A stretch of 9,434 nucleotides of DNA from NCBI GenBank assembly GCA_937997605.1, contig CALLFD010000335.1, forward strand, positions 1 to 9,434, written 5' to 3'. Positions 1 through 7,015 of this stretch are shown one piece after another. This DNA is from an uncultured Collinsella sp. (GTDB lineage: Bacteria; Actinomycetota; Coriobacteriia; Coriobacteriales; Coriobacteriaceae). Position numbers and translations under genes: made by a program. The notes below the pieces were generated by a model. It was not told the DNA's origin. It saw only the letters and a program-made list of their open reading frames with translations, and searched no databases. Position 1 is the stretch's first letter. Each line of letters opens with the position of its first letter.

Positions 1-2708
1 AGGAAAAGGGCCTGTTTGTGGGCGATCTGGGCGAGCAGCGCCGCCATATGCAAGATGTGGTCGGCCGCATTAACTCCGACATGCGCCTGCTCGAGGAAAA
101 AGGCCACAACATGGTGTCGCGCCTGTCTGACATGCGCGGTCAGATCTCGAGCTCCGAGCATCAGCGTCGTCGCGTGGTCGAGGAGCTCGAGGACGCACGT
201 GCGCAGCTTGAGGAAGTGACCGGCGCGCATATGCAGGCCCAGGAGGACGTTGACGCCGCCGGTCCTGCCGCCGCCGAGCTCCACGAGCGCCGCGTGGCGC
301 TCGATAATCAGATTTCGCAGCTCACGCGCGAGCAGCGCGATGTGCAGCGTGTAGCCGATAACGCCGCGCTCGAGCTCGCCAAGGTGAAGGACTCGCTGAG
401 CAATGCCGAGGTCGAGGATAACATGTATGCCTCGCGCCTGGAGCAGATTGACGAGCAGCTCGAGGAGGTCACGACCTCGCTCGAGAGCCGTCGCGACCGC
501 GCCGAGGAGCTTGAGGGCGCTCTTGAGGAAGCGCGCCAGGCTCAGGTCGATGCGCGTGAGGCCGCCGAGGCGGCACGCGCGGCCCTGAAGGACCTGCGTG
601 CCCGCGAGAGTGAGGCGCGCAACAAGCTGTCCGAGGTGCGCTCGGAGCTTGCCAGCCAAAAGAAGCTTGATGCCCGCATGGCCGACAGCTCGCCGCTCGT
701 GAGCCGTCTGGTGGGTGCGCTGGGCGACGATGTCTTGGGTCGTCTGGGCGACGTGCTGGAGGCCCCGCGCGAGCTTGAGGGCCTGGTTGAGCAATTGCTC
801 GCCGGCGATATCGATGCGCTGCTGTTTGATGACGCCGCCACGCTTGAGCGTGCCGGTCGTGCGGCTCTGGACCAAAAGAAGGCCTCGGGCGAAGCACTGC
901 TGGTGGCGCGCGGCGTGAGCGGCTCTACCGCCGCTGAGGGCGCTGCCGGTACCCGCCTGGTTGATCGTCTGTCCATGCGCGCAGGCTACGGACCCGTCGT
1001 CGAGGCGCTGCTCGGCGGCTATTACGTCGTTGACGATCTTGCTGCCGCGCTGTCGGCGCCGGTCGTTGAAGGCGTGACTTACGTGACCCCCGATGGCGCC
1101 CGCGTCGCCTGCGGCGGCCTGGTGCGCGTGGGGCTTGATGCCGGCGAGGCTTCGGGTGCCTTGGAGCGCAAGCGCCGCATCCGTGAGCTCGAGGGCCTGG
1201 AACCCGATCTGGCTGCCATCTTTGAGCATGCTTCGGACCAAGTCGTTGAGGCCAACGCTGCCGTCGAGGAGGCCCGTGCCGCCGAGGGCGATGCCGCCGG
1301 TGAGATCGCCCGTCTTGAGGGCGAGCGCCGCTCGCTGCTTTCCGAGATCGGCCGCTTGGAGCAAAGCGCCAACAATGCCGAGGTCGAGCGCGTGCGCATC
1401 TCCAAGCGCCGCGAGCAGGCCTCCGAAGCCGTTCGCGCTGCGCGCCCGCGCGTTGACGAGCTCACCCGTTCGCGTGACGAGGCCCGCGCGCAGGCAAGCG
1501 ATCTGGGCTTGCAGATTTCCGAGGCCAACGACGAACTCGACCGCGTTCGCCGTGACGATTCCGAGGCTGCCGGCAAGCTCGCCGACGCCAAGGTTCGCCT
1601 AGCCCAGACGAGCGAACGCCTGCGTTCGCTGAAGGGCCGCGTGCCCGACCTGGAGCATCGTCTTGAGGGCATCGACCGTCGTATCCGCGGAACACGCCAG
1701 GCCTCGCGCTCGCTCGAGCTGCTGCGCCTGCGCGTCGATCCCATGCACGAACGCTATTCTGCCCTGTTGGAACGCGCGTCGGATTGGGCAGCGCGCCTGC
1801 GTGACCAGGCCTCTCTGGAGGAGGCGGACTCCGCTTCGCTCAAGAAGACCATCGAGGATGCCAAGGCAGAGGCTGCCCGCGCTAAGGAGCGAGTCGATAC
1901 CGCCTCTGCCACGCAAAACGAGTTCAAGGTTGCGCGTGGCAAGCTCGAGGTGCAGGTCGAGGCTGCCATCAAGGCCATTACCGCCGATGACACGACGGTG
2001 CTCGAGGAAGCGCTCATGCTTCCGGCGCCCACGGACCGCGATGCCGCCGAGCGCGAACTCAACCAGCTTGTGCGCCAGATCAACAACCTTGGTCCCGTTA
2101 ACCAAGTTGCCATGGAGGAGTACGAGCAGCTCAAGCGCCGCGCCGACTACATCGAGGAGCAGCTGGCCGATCTGGAGAGCGCACGCAAGGCGCTCACCAA
2201 GATCACGGTGGCCATTGATCGTAAGATGCGGAAGGCCTTCCTGGTGACGTTTGAGAAGGTCGACGCGAACTTCCGCGAGATCTTCGCTATGCTCTTCCCG
2301 GGCGGCCAGGCTCATCTGGAGATGACCGATCCCGAGCATCCTGCCGAGACGGGTATCGAGGTCGTGGCGCAGCCGCGCGGCAAGCGCATCACCAAGATGA
2401 TGCTCATGTCGGGCGGCGAGAAGAGCCTGACGGCGCTCGCCTTGCTCTTTGCTGTCTATCGCACGCGTACGGTGCCGTTCTATGTGCTGGACGAGGTCGA
2501 GGCGGCGCTCGATGACGCCAACCTGTCCAAGCTCATCGGCGCACTCGACGTGTTGCGTTCCGATACGCAGCTCTTGGTTATCTCGCATCAGCGCCGTACT
2601 ATGGAGGACGCTGACGTCCTCTACGGCGTCTCGATGCAAGCCGACGGCGTCAGTCGCGTCGTCTCGCAAAAACTCGATCGCGAAACCGGAAAGGTCGTGA
2701 ATGCATAA
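1..2708 (+). CDS. smc: Chromosome segregation ATPase SMC (5' end missing)
   Basis: SMC forms the long ATP-driven rod of the condensin-like SMC-ScpAB complex that organises and separates chromosomes. The frame is open from base 3, so the gene begins upstream; 901 residues are visible of a family length near 1,180. Missing are the N-terminal head with Walker A and part of the first coiled-coil arm. Numbering the codon at base 3 as residue 1, visible parts are: a Glu/Arg/Ala-rich coiled coil (about 1-225), a glycine-rich hinge (about 228-385), the returning coiled coil (about 386-740), and the C-terminal head. The head has the ABC signature MSGGEKS (802-808; the first position is usually Leu), Walker B FYVLDE (826-831), the D-loop region ALDDAN and the switch histidine in VISH (H862). 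The stop TAA shares its last base with the ftsY ATG. The apparent GTG start at base 18 is internal and not a real start. Confidence 0.97.
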   Translation, partial: EKGLFVGDLGEQRRHMQDVVGRINSDMRLLEEKGHNMVSRLSDMRGQISSSEHQRRRVVEELEDARAQLEEVTGAHMQAQEDVDAAGPAAAELHERRVALDNQISQLTREQRDVQRVADNAALELAKVKDSLSNAEVEDNMYASRLEQIDEQLEEVTTSLESRRDRAEELEGALEEARQAQVDAREAAEAARAALKDLRARESEARNKLSEVRSELASQKKLDARMADSSPLVSRLVGALGDDVLGRLGDVLEAPRELEGLVEQLLAGDIDALLFDDAATLERAGRAALDQKKASGEALLVARGVSGSTAAEGAAGTRLVDRLSMRAGYGPVVEALLGGYYVVDDLAAALSAPVVEGVTYVTPDGARVACGGLVRVGLDAGEASGALERKRRIRELEGLEPDLAAIFEHASDQVVEANAAVEEARAAEGDAAGEIARLEGERRSLLSEIGRLEQSANNAEVERVRISKRREQASEAVRAARPRVDELTRSRDEARAQASDLGLQISEANDELDRVRRDDSEAAGKLADAKVRLAQTSERLRSLKGRVPDLEHRLEGIDRRIRGTRQASRSLELLRLRVDPMHERYSALLERASDWAARLRDQASLEEADSASLKKTIEDAKAEAARAKERVDTASATQNEFKVARGKLEVQVEAAIKAITADDTTVLEEALMLPAPTDRDAAERELNQLVRQINNLGPVNQVAMEEYEQLKRRADYIEEQLADLESARKALTKITVAIDRKMRKAFLVTFEKVDANFREIFAMLFPGGQAHLEMTDPEHPAETGIEVVAQPRGKRITKMMLMSGGEKSLTALALLFAVYRTRTVPFYVLDEVEAALDDANLSKLIGALDVLRSDTQLLVISHQRRTMEDADVLYGVSMQADGVSRVVSQKLDRETGKVVNA

Positions 2709-3625
2709 TGGGATTCTTTGACGCTCTCTCGCGCGGACTTGAGCGCAGCCGCGAGGCCCTCAACGAGGTCTTTTACTTTGGCGGCGAGGTCGACGAGGAT
2801 TTTTGGGAGGACCTGGAGGACACCCTCGTCATGGGTGACATGGGCGCCGAGGTCGCCATCAAGGTCTCCGATGACCTGCGCGATGCCGCGGCCAAGAAGA
2901 ACCTCAAGACCGCCCCGCAACTCCGTCGCGCCCTGGCCGAGCAGCTTGAGCATCACTTTGTGCCCATCGAGCGCGATCCGTTCTCCGATACGCCGAGCTG
3001 CGTGCTGTTTGTGGGCATTAACGGTGCCGGCAAGACCACGACGGTCGGTAAGATCGCGAGCGCCATGGCCGCCCGCGGCAAGAACGTCGTGATCGGTTCG
3101 GCCGATACCTTCCGTGCTGCCGCTATCGAGCAGCTCGATGTGTGGGGCCAGCGCGCTGGCGTCCCCGTCATCAAGCGCGACCGCGGCTCCGACCCGGCAA
3201 GTGTTTGCTACGACGTGCTCGACGAGGCCGACAAGCGCGGCAGTGACCTGGTGCTGATCGATACCGCCGGTCGTCTGCACACGAGCCCCGAGCTCATGCG
3301 CGAGCTTGCCAAGGTGGTTAACGTGACGCGTAAGCGCGCCGCCAATATGGCCGCCGGCCCCATGCCCGTCTCAGTCGTGCTCGTTATCGATGCCGCCACC
3401 GGCCAGAACGGTCTGAATCAGGCGCTCGAGTTTAACGAGGCACTGGGCTTGGACGGTATTATCATGACTAAGCTCGACGGCACGGCTAAGGGCGGTATCG
3501 CCATGGCCGTGGCCGAGAAGCTCAAGCTCCCGATCCTGCGCGTGGGCGTGGGCGAGCAGGTCGATGACCTGCAGGAGTTCAATGCCAAAGATTTCTGCCG
3601 CGCCCTGGTGGGCGAGTCCAATTAA
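2708..3625 (+). CDS. ftsY: Signal recognition particle receptor GTPase FtsY
   Basis: FtsY is the membrane-associated receptor that docks SRP-ribosome complexes and, with Ffh, hydrolyses GTP to pass nascent membrane proteins to the translocon. The 305-residue product has an N-terminal amphipathic start (MGFFDALSRGLERSREAL), a helical N domain to about residue 95, then the SRP GTPase domain: P-loop GINGAGKTT (103-111), DTFRAAA (133-139), DTAGR (185-189), TKLD (254-257) and GVGE (280-283). It lacks the long acidic A domain of E. coli FtsY, as many Gram-positive versions do. The ATG overlaps the smc stop by one base (TAATG). The nearest purine-rich stretch (2688-2694) ends 13 bases away, too far for a good Shine-Dalgarno site, so translation is probably coupled to smc. 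Start choice is supported by the conserved MGFF-type N terminus. Confidence 0.97.
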   Translation: MGFFDALSRGLERSREALNEVFYFGGEVDEDFWEDLEDTLVMGDMGAEVAIKVSDDLRDAAAKKNLKTAPQLRRALAEQLEHHFVPIERDPFSDTPSCVLFVGINGAGKTTTVGKIASAMAARGKNVVIGSADTFRAAAIEQLDVWGQRAGVPVIKRDRGSDPASVCYDVLDEADKRGSDLVLIDTAGRLHTSPELMRELAKVVNVTRKRAANMAAGPMPVSVVLVIDAATGQNGLNQALEFNEALGLDGIIMTKLDGTAKGGIAMAVAEKLKLPILRVGVGEQVDDLQEFNAKDFCRALVGESN

Positions 3626-3635
3626 GGAGTGACTA

Positions 3636-5111
3636 GTGTTTGATTCCCTGAGCGATCGCCTCAACGACACATTTGACCGCCTGCGTGGCAAGGGCAAGCT
3701 GACCGAGGCCGATATCACCTCGGCCATGCGCGACATTCGCATGGCGCTGCTCGAGGCCGACGTCAACTTCAAGGTCGTCAAGGAGTTCGTCGCCAAGACC
3801 AAGGAGCGCTGCATGACCGCCGAGGTCATGGAGTCGCTGTCGCCGGCGCAAAACGTCGTCAAGATCGTTCTCGACGAGCTCACCGAGATGCTCGGCTCCA
3901 CAGAGAGCAAGCTCGTCTTTAGCAACCGCATTCCCAATGTCATCATGCTCGTGGGCCTGCAGGGCTCCGGTAAGACCACGGCGGCCGTAAAGCTGGCCTA
4001 CCTGCTCAAGAAGCAGGGCCGCTCACCGCTGCTCGCTGCGTGCGACGTCTACCGTCCCGCTGCTGCCGACCAGCTGGCCACGCTCGGCGGAGAGATTGGC
4101 GTACCGGTCTTCCGTGGCGATGGCGAGCACCCGGTCGATATCGCCAGGGGCGCCATTCAGGAGGCCGTCGACCACCTGCGTGACGTGGTCATCGTCGATA
4201 CCGCCGGTCGTTTGCAGATCGACGAGCAGATGATGCAGGAGGCCGTGGACATCAAGAAGGCCGTCAAGCCCGATCAGGTGCTGATGGTCGTCGATGCCAT
4301 GACCGGCCAGGATATCGTCAACGTTGTCTCGACCTTCGCCGAGCGCACCGACTTTGACGGCGTGATCATCTCCAAGCTCGACGGCGACGCCCGTGGCGGC
4401 GGCGCGCTTTCCGTGCGCCAGGTGACCGGCAAGCCTATCAAGTTCGTGAGCATGGGCGAGAAACCCGATTCGCTGGAGCCGTTCTATCCCGATCGTATGG
4501 CCAAGCGAATCTTGGGCATGGGCGATGTTGTCGGCATCATCGAGAAGGCCCAGGAGGCGGCCGACGCCGAGCAGCTCGAGGCTGCCGAGCGTATGCTGCG
4601 CGAGGGCTTTACCATGAACGACATGCTCGACCAGATGAAGGCCGTCAAGAAGATGGGCGGCATGAAGGGCATCTTGGGCATGCTTCCCGGCGGCCAGCGC
4701 GCGCTCAACCAGATGGGTGGCAACTTGGACGAAGGCATCTTCGACAAGAACGAGGCCATCATCATGTCGATGACCAAGGAGGAGCGTCTGCGTCCTTCCA
4801 TCATTAACGGCCAGCGCCGTGCCCGCATTGCCAAGGGCGCCGGCGTGACTCCCACCGAGGTCAATAGCCTTATGAAGCAGTGGGGCGAGATGAACAAGAT
4901 GATGGGCCGCATGCGCACGATGGCCAATCAGGCACAGGCCGGCGGCAAAAAGGGCAAAAAGGGTAAGAAGGGCAAAAAGATGCGCATGCCCAATATTCCC
5001 GGTCTGGATGCCATGGGCCTGGGCGGCATGGGCGGCCTGGGAACGGGCGGCCCCAAGTCCGATATGGACCTGCTGCGCCAGATGGAAGCGCAGATGCGTA
5101 ATAAGAAGTAA
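3636..5111 (+). CDS. ffh: Signal recognition particle protein Ffh (SRP54)
   Basis: Ffh binds 4.5S/SRP RNA and the signal sequences of nascent membrane proteins, then pairs with FtsY. The 491-residue product contains an N domain (1-90), a GTPase G domain with GLQGSGKTT (107-115), DVYRPAA (137-143), DTAGR (188-192), SKLDGDA (246-252) and GEKPDSLEPF (274-283), then a Met-rich M domain (about 295-435). The M domain includes the SRP-RNA-binding stretch RRARIAKGAG (394-403). Start is GTG with AAGGAG at 3624-3629, six bases upstream. The C terminus is extended by a Lys-Gly repeat (437-448) and a Met/Gly-rich segment ending in RQMEAQMRNKK. The gene follows ftsY by 10 bases and is almost certainly cotranscribed with it. 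No SRP RNA gene was recognised in the window. Confidence 0.97.
   Translation: MFDSLSDRLNDTFDRLRGKGKLTEADITSAMRDIRMALLEADVNFKVVKEFVAKTKERCMTAEVMESLSPAQNVVKIVLDELTEMLGSTESKLVFSNRIPNVIMLVGLQGSGKTTAAVKLAYLLKKQGRSPLLAACDVYRPAAADQLATLGGEIGVPVFRGDGEHPVDIARGAIQEAVDHLRDVVIVDTAGRLQIDEQMMQEAVDIKKAVKPDQVLMVVDAMTGQDIVNVVSTFAERTDFDGVIISKLDGDARGGGALSVRQVTGKPIKFVSMGEKPDSLEPFYPDRMAKRILGMGDVVGIIEKAQEAADAEQLEAAERMLREGFTMNDMLDQMKAVKKMGGMKGILGMLPGGQRALNQMGGNLDEGIFDKNEAIIMSMTKEERLRPSIINGQRRARIAKGAGVTPTEVNSLMKQWGEMNKMMGRMRTMANQAQAGGKKGKKGKKGKKMRMPNIPGLDAMGLGGMGGLGTGGPKSDMDLLRQMEAQMRNKK
4944..4979 (+). repeat. Four tandem 9-base Gly-Lys-Lys units inside ffh
   Basis: Four in-frame 9-base units encode Gly-Lys-Lys. 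Three read GGCAAAAAG and the third reads GGTAAGAAG. They form a basic linker after the M domain (residues 437-448 of Ffh). A role in binding SRP RNA or the ribosome is inference from charge alone. Runs of this kind can vary in copy number between strains. Confidence 0.85.
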
Positions 5112-5127
5112 CGACTGGTAGAGTCGT
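5111..5127 (+). terminator. Small hairpin at the ffh stop codon
   Basis: ACGACT (5111-5116) and AGTCGT (5122-5127) form a perfect 6-base-pair stem with a 5-base loop. It begins at the last base of the ffh stop codon. There is no following T-run, so on its own it is a weak terminator. It may protect the ffh mRNA 3' end or act with the larger hairpin just downstream. Confidence 0.4.
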
Positions 5128-5133
5128 GTATGG

Positions 5134-5169
5134 CGAAGGCCGCTCGGATGGTATTCCAGGCGGCCTTCG
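5134..5169. terminator. Strong inverted repeat between convergent ffh and the DUF134-NifX gene
   Basis: CGAAGGCCGC (5134-5143) and GCGGCCTTCG (5160-5169) form a perfect 10-base-pair GC-rich stem around a 16-base loop; the loop can itself pair weakly (TGG/CCA). It sits between two genes that converge, so it could end transcription from both sides. No clear T-run follows on either strand, so it is not a textbook intrinsic terminator. Confidence 0.65.
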
Positions 5170-5226
5170 TCGTTGGTGCGTTATATGTTGTGTGAGCAGA
5201 CGCGTGATGGCATCGATTGCCTGCTG

Positions 5227-5991
5227 TTAGTGGCAGCTGCAGCCCTCGTGACCCTCGTTCTCGTGATGGCCGTGGCAACCGCAGGATCCGCCGTGCTCAT
5301 GGATGTGCTCGTGGTCGTGGCCGTGGCAGTCACAGGTGGCCTCGCCGGTCTGTGCGAGCGTGCCGGCAATGAGTGCCTCGACGCAGGCGTCGCAGCTGCC
5401 CTGGGCGCCTGCATAGACCGTGATGCCGGCCTGGGTAAGCGCGTTGATGGCGCCGCCGCCGATACCGCCGCAGATGAGCGTGTCAACGCCACCGTTAGCA
5501 AGCAGACCCGCCAATGCACCGTGACCAGTGCCGCCGGTGCTCACGACCTGCTCGTTGAGGACCTTGTCGTCCTGGATGTCGTAGATCTTGAACTGTTCGC
5601 TGCGGCCAAAGTGCATAAAGATGTTGCCGTTGTCGTACGTCGTTGCCACCCTCACGGTGTCGACCTCCTTTGCTGGCCATGCGGCCGTTGTCGTGGTGAT
5701 GGGGGAGTACGCGATGTTGCCGCCTTCGATGACGATCGCCCGTCCATTGACCAGCGCGTTTGCCACCTTGCGATGCGAGCGGCTGCAGATTGCCGCCACC
5801 GTGGCGCGGGCAATGCCCATGCACTGGGCGACTTCCTCCTGATTGAGTCCTTCCAGGTCACATAGGCGTAGGACCTCGAGCTCGTCGACCGTCATGTCGA
5901 TGGCGTCGCCACTCGCCAGGCCATCGGGGGTAAAACCGCGATATTCGGGGATGATCCCGACGCGGCGCAATTTTTCGCGTCTTCCTGCCAT
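5227..5991 (-). CDS. DUF134 helix-turn-helix / NifX-type cofactor-binding domain fusion with His-Cys-rich tail
   Basis: This is a predicted DNA-binding protein with a metal- or cluster-binding module, 254 residues from the chosen start. Residues 1-92 match the DUF134 family, including a sigma-region-4-like helix-turn-helix (DELEVLRLCDLEGLNQEEVA, about 36-55, then GIARATVAAICSRSHRKV). Residues about 113-215 match the dinitrogenase iron-molybdenum cofactor fold shared by NifX and NafY (VRVATTYDNG, HFGRSEQFKIYDI, then the Gly-rich GGIGGGAINAL), with a Cys pair at 200 and 203 (SCDAC). Residues 220-254 hold six Cys and eleven His, a likely metal-binding tail. The start is ATG at 5991, preceded by GGAGAG (5995-6000). 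A TTG ten codons further upstream is rejected because the family begins at the MAGRREKLRR block. Stop is TAA at 5227. It is divergent from thyA and convergent with ffh. No nitrogenase genes are nearby, and such proteins occur in non-fixing anaerobes. The ligand is unknown; self-regulation through the upstream palindromes is inference. Confidence 0.88.
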   Translation of the reverse strand: MAGRREKLRRVGIIPEYRGFTPDGLASGDAIDMTVDELEVLRLCDLEGLNQEEVAQCMGIARATVAAICSRSHRKVANALVNGRAIVIEGGNIAYSPITTTTAAWPAKEVDTVRVATTYDNGNIFMHFGRSEQFKIYDIQDDKVLNEQVVSTGGTGHGALAGLLANGGVDTLICGGIGGGAINALTQAGITVYAGAQGSCDACVEALIAGTLAQTGEATCDCHGHDHEHIHEHGGSCGCHGHHENEGHEGCSCH

Positions 5992-6005
5992 GCACTCTCC
6001 AAATC

Positions 6006-6017
6006 TGACATATGTCA
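6006..6017. promoter_or_regulatory. Palindromic operator candidate, site 1
   Basis: TGACATATGTCA is a perfect 12-base palindrome in the gap between the DUF134-NifX gene and thyA. It begins 14 bases upstream of the regulator's ATG and covers the expected transcription start of the weak minus-strand promoter candidate, a position that suits repression. The same core recurs at site 2. As RNA it could form almost no hairpin (the loop would be too small), so a protein-binding DNA site is more likely. Confidence 0.6.
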
Positions 6018-6022
6018 ACAAT

Positions 6023-6050
6023 AGAATAGCGAACCTGCGGATTTGCGCAA
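6023..6050 (-). promoter_or_regulatory. Weak promoter candidate for the DUF134-NifX gene
   Basis: On the minus strand, TATTCT (complement of 6023-6028) could serve as a -10 box, with four of six consensus bases. TTGCGC (complement of 6045-6050) could serve as a -35 box at a 16-base spacing, with three of six. Transcription would start near 6016, inside palindrome 1. Both boxes are poor matches; the position between the two palindromes is the main argument. Confidence 0.3.
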
Positions 6051-6055
6051 GGAAT

Positions 6056-6073
6056 TTCTGGCATATGTCAGAA
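6056..6073. promoter_or_regulatory. Palindromic operator candidate, site 2
   Basis: TTCTGGCATATGTCAGAA is an 18-base palindrome broken by only one symmetric pair. It matches site 1 at 13 of 14 positions over TCTG(A/G)CATATGTCA. The two centres are 53 bases apart, about five helical turns, so two bound dimers would lie on the same face of the DNA. It is about 48 bases upstream of the inferred minus-strand start and about 66 upstream of the inferred thyA start. Confidence 0.6.
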
Positions 6074-6117
6074 AATGAGGGCTTATGTTTGGGCTGTGGG
6101 GCCGCGTGCGCCTGGGC

Positions 6118-6123
6118 TACAAT
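6118..6123 (+). promoter_or_regulatory. -10 box candidate for thyA
   Basis: TACAAT matches the -10 consensus at five of six positions and lies 34 bases before the thyA ATG. I see no good -35 box at 16-18 bases upstream, so the promoter may be weak or activator-dependent. Confidence 0.45.
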
Positions 6124-6157
6124 GAATCTCGCTTGAAGACGACTGACAGGAGGGTCA

Positions 6158-7006
6158 ATGAGTAAGGCTGATCAACAGTTTGTAACCATGTGCCGCGATA
6201 TCTTGGACCATGGCACCACCACCGAGGGCCAAAAGGTCCGCCCGGTGTGGGAGGATGGCACCCCTGCCTATACCATTAAAAACTTTGGCGTCACGGCGCG
6301 CTACGACCTGCGCGAGGAGTTTCCCGCGCTTACGCTGCGTCGTACGGCGCTCAAGTCCGCCATGGACGAGATCCTATGGATCTATCAAAAGAAGTCTAAT
6401 AACGTGCATGATCTCAACAGCCATATTTGGGACGAGTGGGCCGACGAGACTGGCTCCATCGGTAAAGCCTACGGGTACCAGATTGGCCAGAAGAGCCATT
6501 ATGCCGAGGGCGACTTTGACCAGATGGACCGCGTGCTGTACGACCTCAAGAACACGCCGTATAGCCGTCGCATTATGACGAACACCTATGTGTTCAGCGA
6601 CTTGTCCGAGATGCACCTGTATCCGTGCGCGTACAGCGTGACGTATAACGTGACGCAGCGTCCGCAGGACGACAAGCCAACGCTCAACATGATTCTCAAC
6701 CAGCGCAGCCAGGATATTTTGGCCGCGAACAACTGGAATGTGTGCCAGTACGCCATTCTGCTCATGATGGTTTCGCAGTCGGTCGACATGATCGCTGGTG
6801 AGCTGCTGCATGTGATCGCCGATGCCCATATCTACGACCGTCATGTCGATATCGTCCGCGAGCTTATCGAGCGTCCGCAGTTTGCGGCGCCCAAGGTAAC
6901 GCTTAACCCCGATGTACACGATTTCTATGCGTTTACGACCGACGACCTGATCGTGGAGGGCTACGAGCACGGCCCGCAGGTCAAGAACATTCCCATCGCG
7001 GTGTAG
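6158..7006 (+). CDS. thyA: Thymidylate synthase ThyA
   Basis: ThyA methylates dUMP to dTMP using 5,10-methylene-THF, which becomes DHF. The 282-residue product carries the expected residues: R28 (dUMP phosphate), E71 in EILWIYQ, the RR pair 137-138 from the partner subunit, the nucleophile C157 in LYPCAYS, RSQD (183-186), N194, and H224/Y226 in AHIYDRH. It resembles the Bacillus subtilis ThyA / clostridial type more than the E. coli type. The usual LGxPFN segment that packs at the active site reads LAANNWN (188-194), with the essential Asn retained. Start is ATG with AGGAGGG at 6148-6154, a strong ribosome site. The DHFR gene follows at once, giving a thyA-DHFR operon. A TACAAT box lies upstream. 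Confidence 0.97.
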   Translation: MSKADQQFVTMCRDILDHGTTTEGQKVRPVWEDGTPAYTIKNFGVTARYDLREEFPALTLRRTALKSAMDEILWIYQKKSNNVHDLNSHIWDEWADETGSIGKAYGYQIGQKSHYAEGDFDQMDRVLYDLKNTPYSRRIMTNTYVFSDLSEMHLYPCAYSVTYNVTQRPQDDKPTLNMILNQRSQDILAANNWNVCQYAILLMMVSQSVDMIAGELLHVIADAHIYDRHVDIVRELIERPQFAAPKVTLNPDVHDFYAFTTDDLIVEGYEHGPQVKNIPIAV

Positions 7007-7015
7007 GTGGCGGGC

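Noticed and set aside
1599..2669. Long minus-strand open frame (356 codons) opposite smc
   Set aside because: It lies wholly opposite the clear SMC C-terminal coding region. Its product has no recognisable motif, and long antisense frames are expected in GC-rich genes.
4944..4979. AAAAAG runs in ffh as programmed -1 frameshift sites
   Set aside because: The full A-AAA-AAG slippery heptamer is not present (each run is preceded by C), no stimulatory structure was seen, and frame 0 continues in normal Ffh sequence.
5134..5169. Inverted repeat as an insertion-sequence end or attachment site
   Set aside because: There is no transposase, target duplication or integrase, and the location between convergent stop codons fits a terminator better.
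5173..5865. Plus-strand open frame (230 codons) opposite the DUF134-NifX gene
   Set aside because: The minus strand has clear domain motifs and a good ribosome site. The plus-strand product is Val/Ala-rich and featureless.
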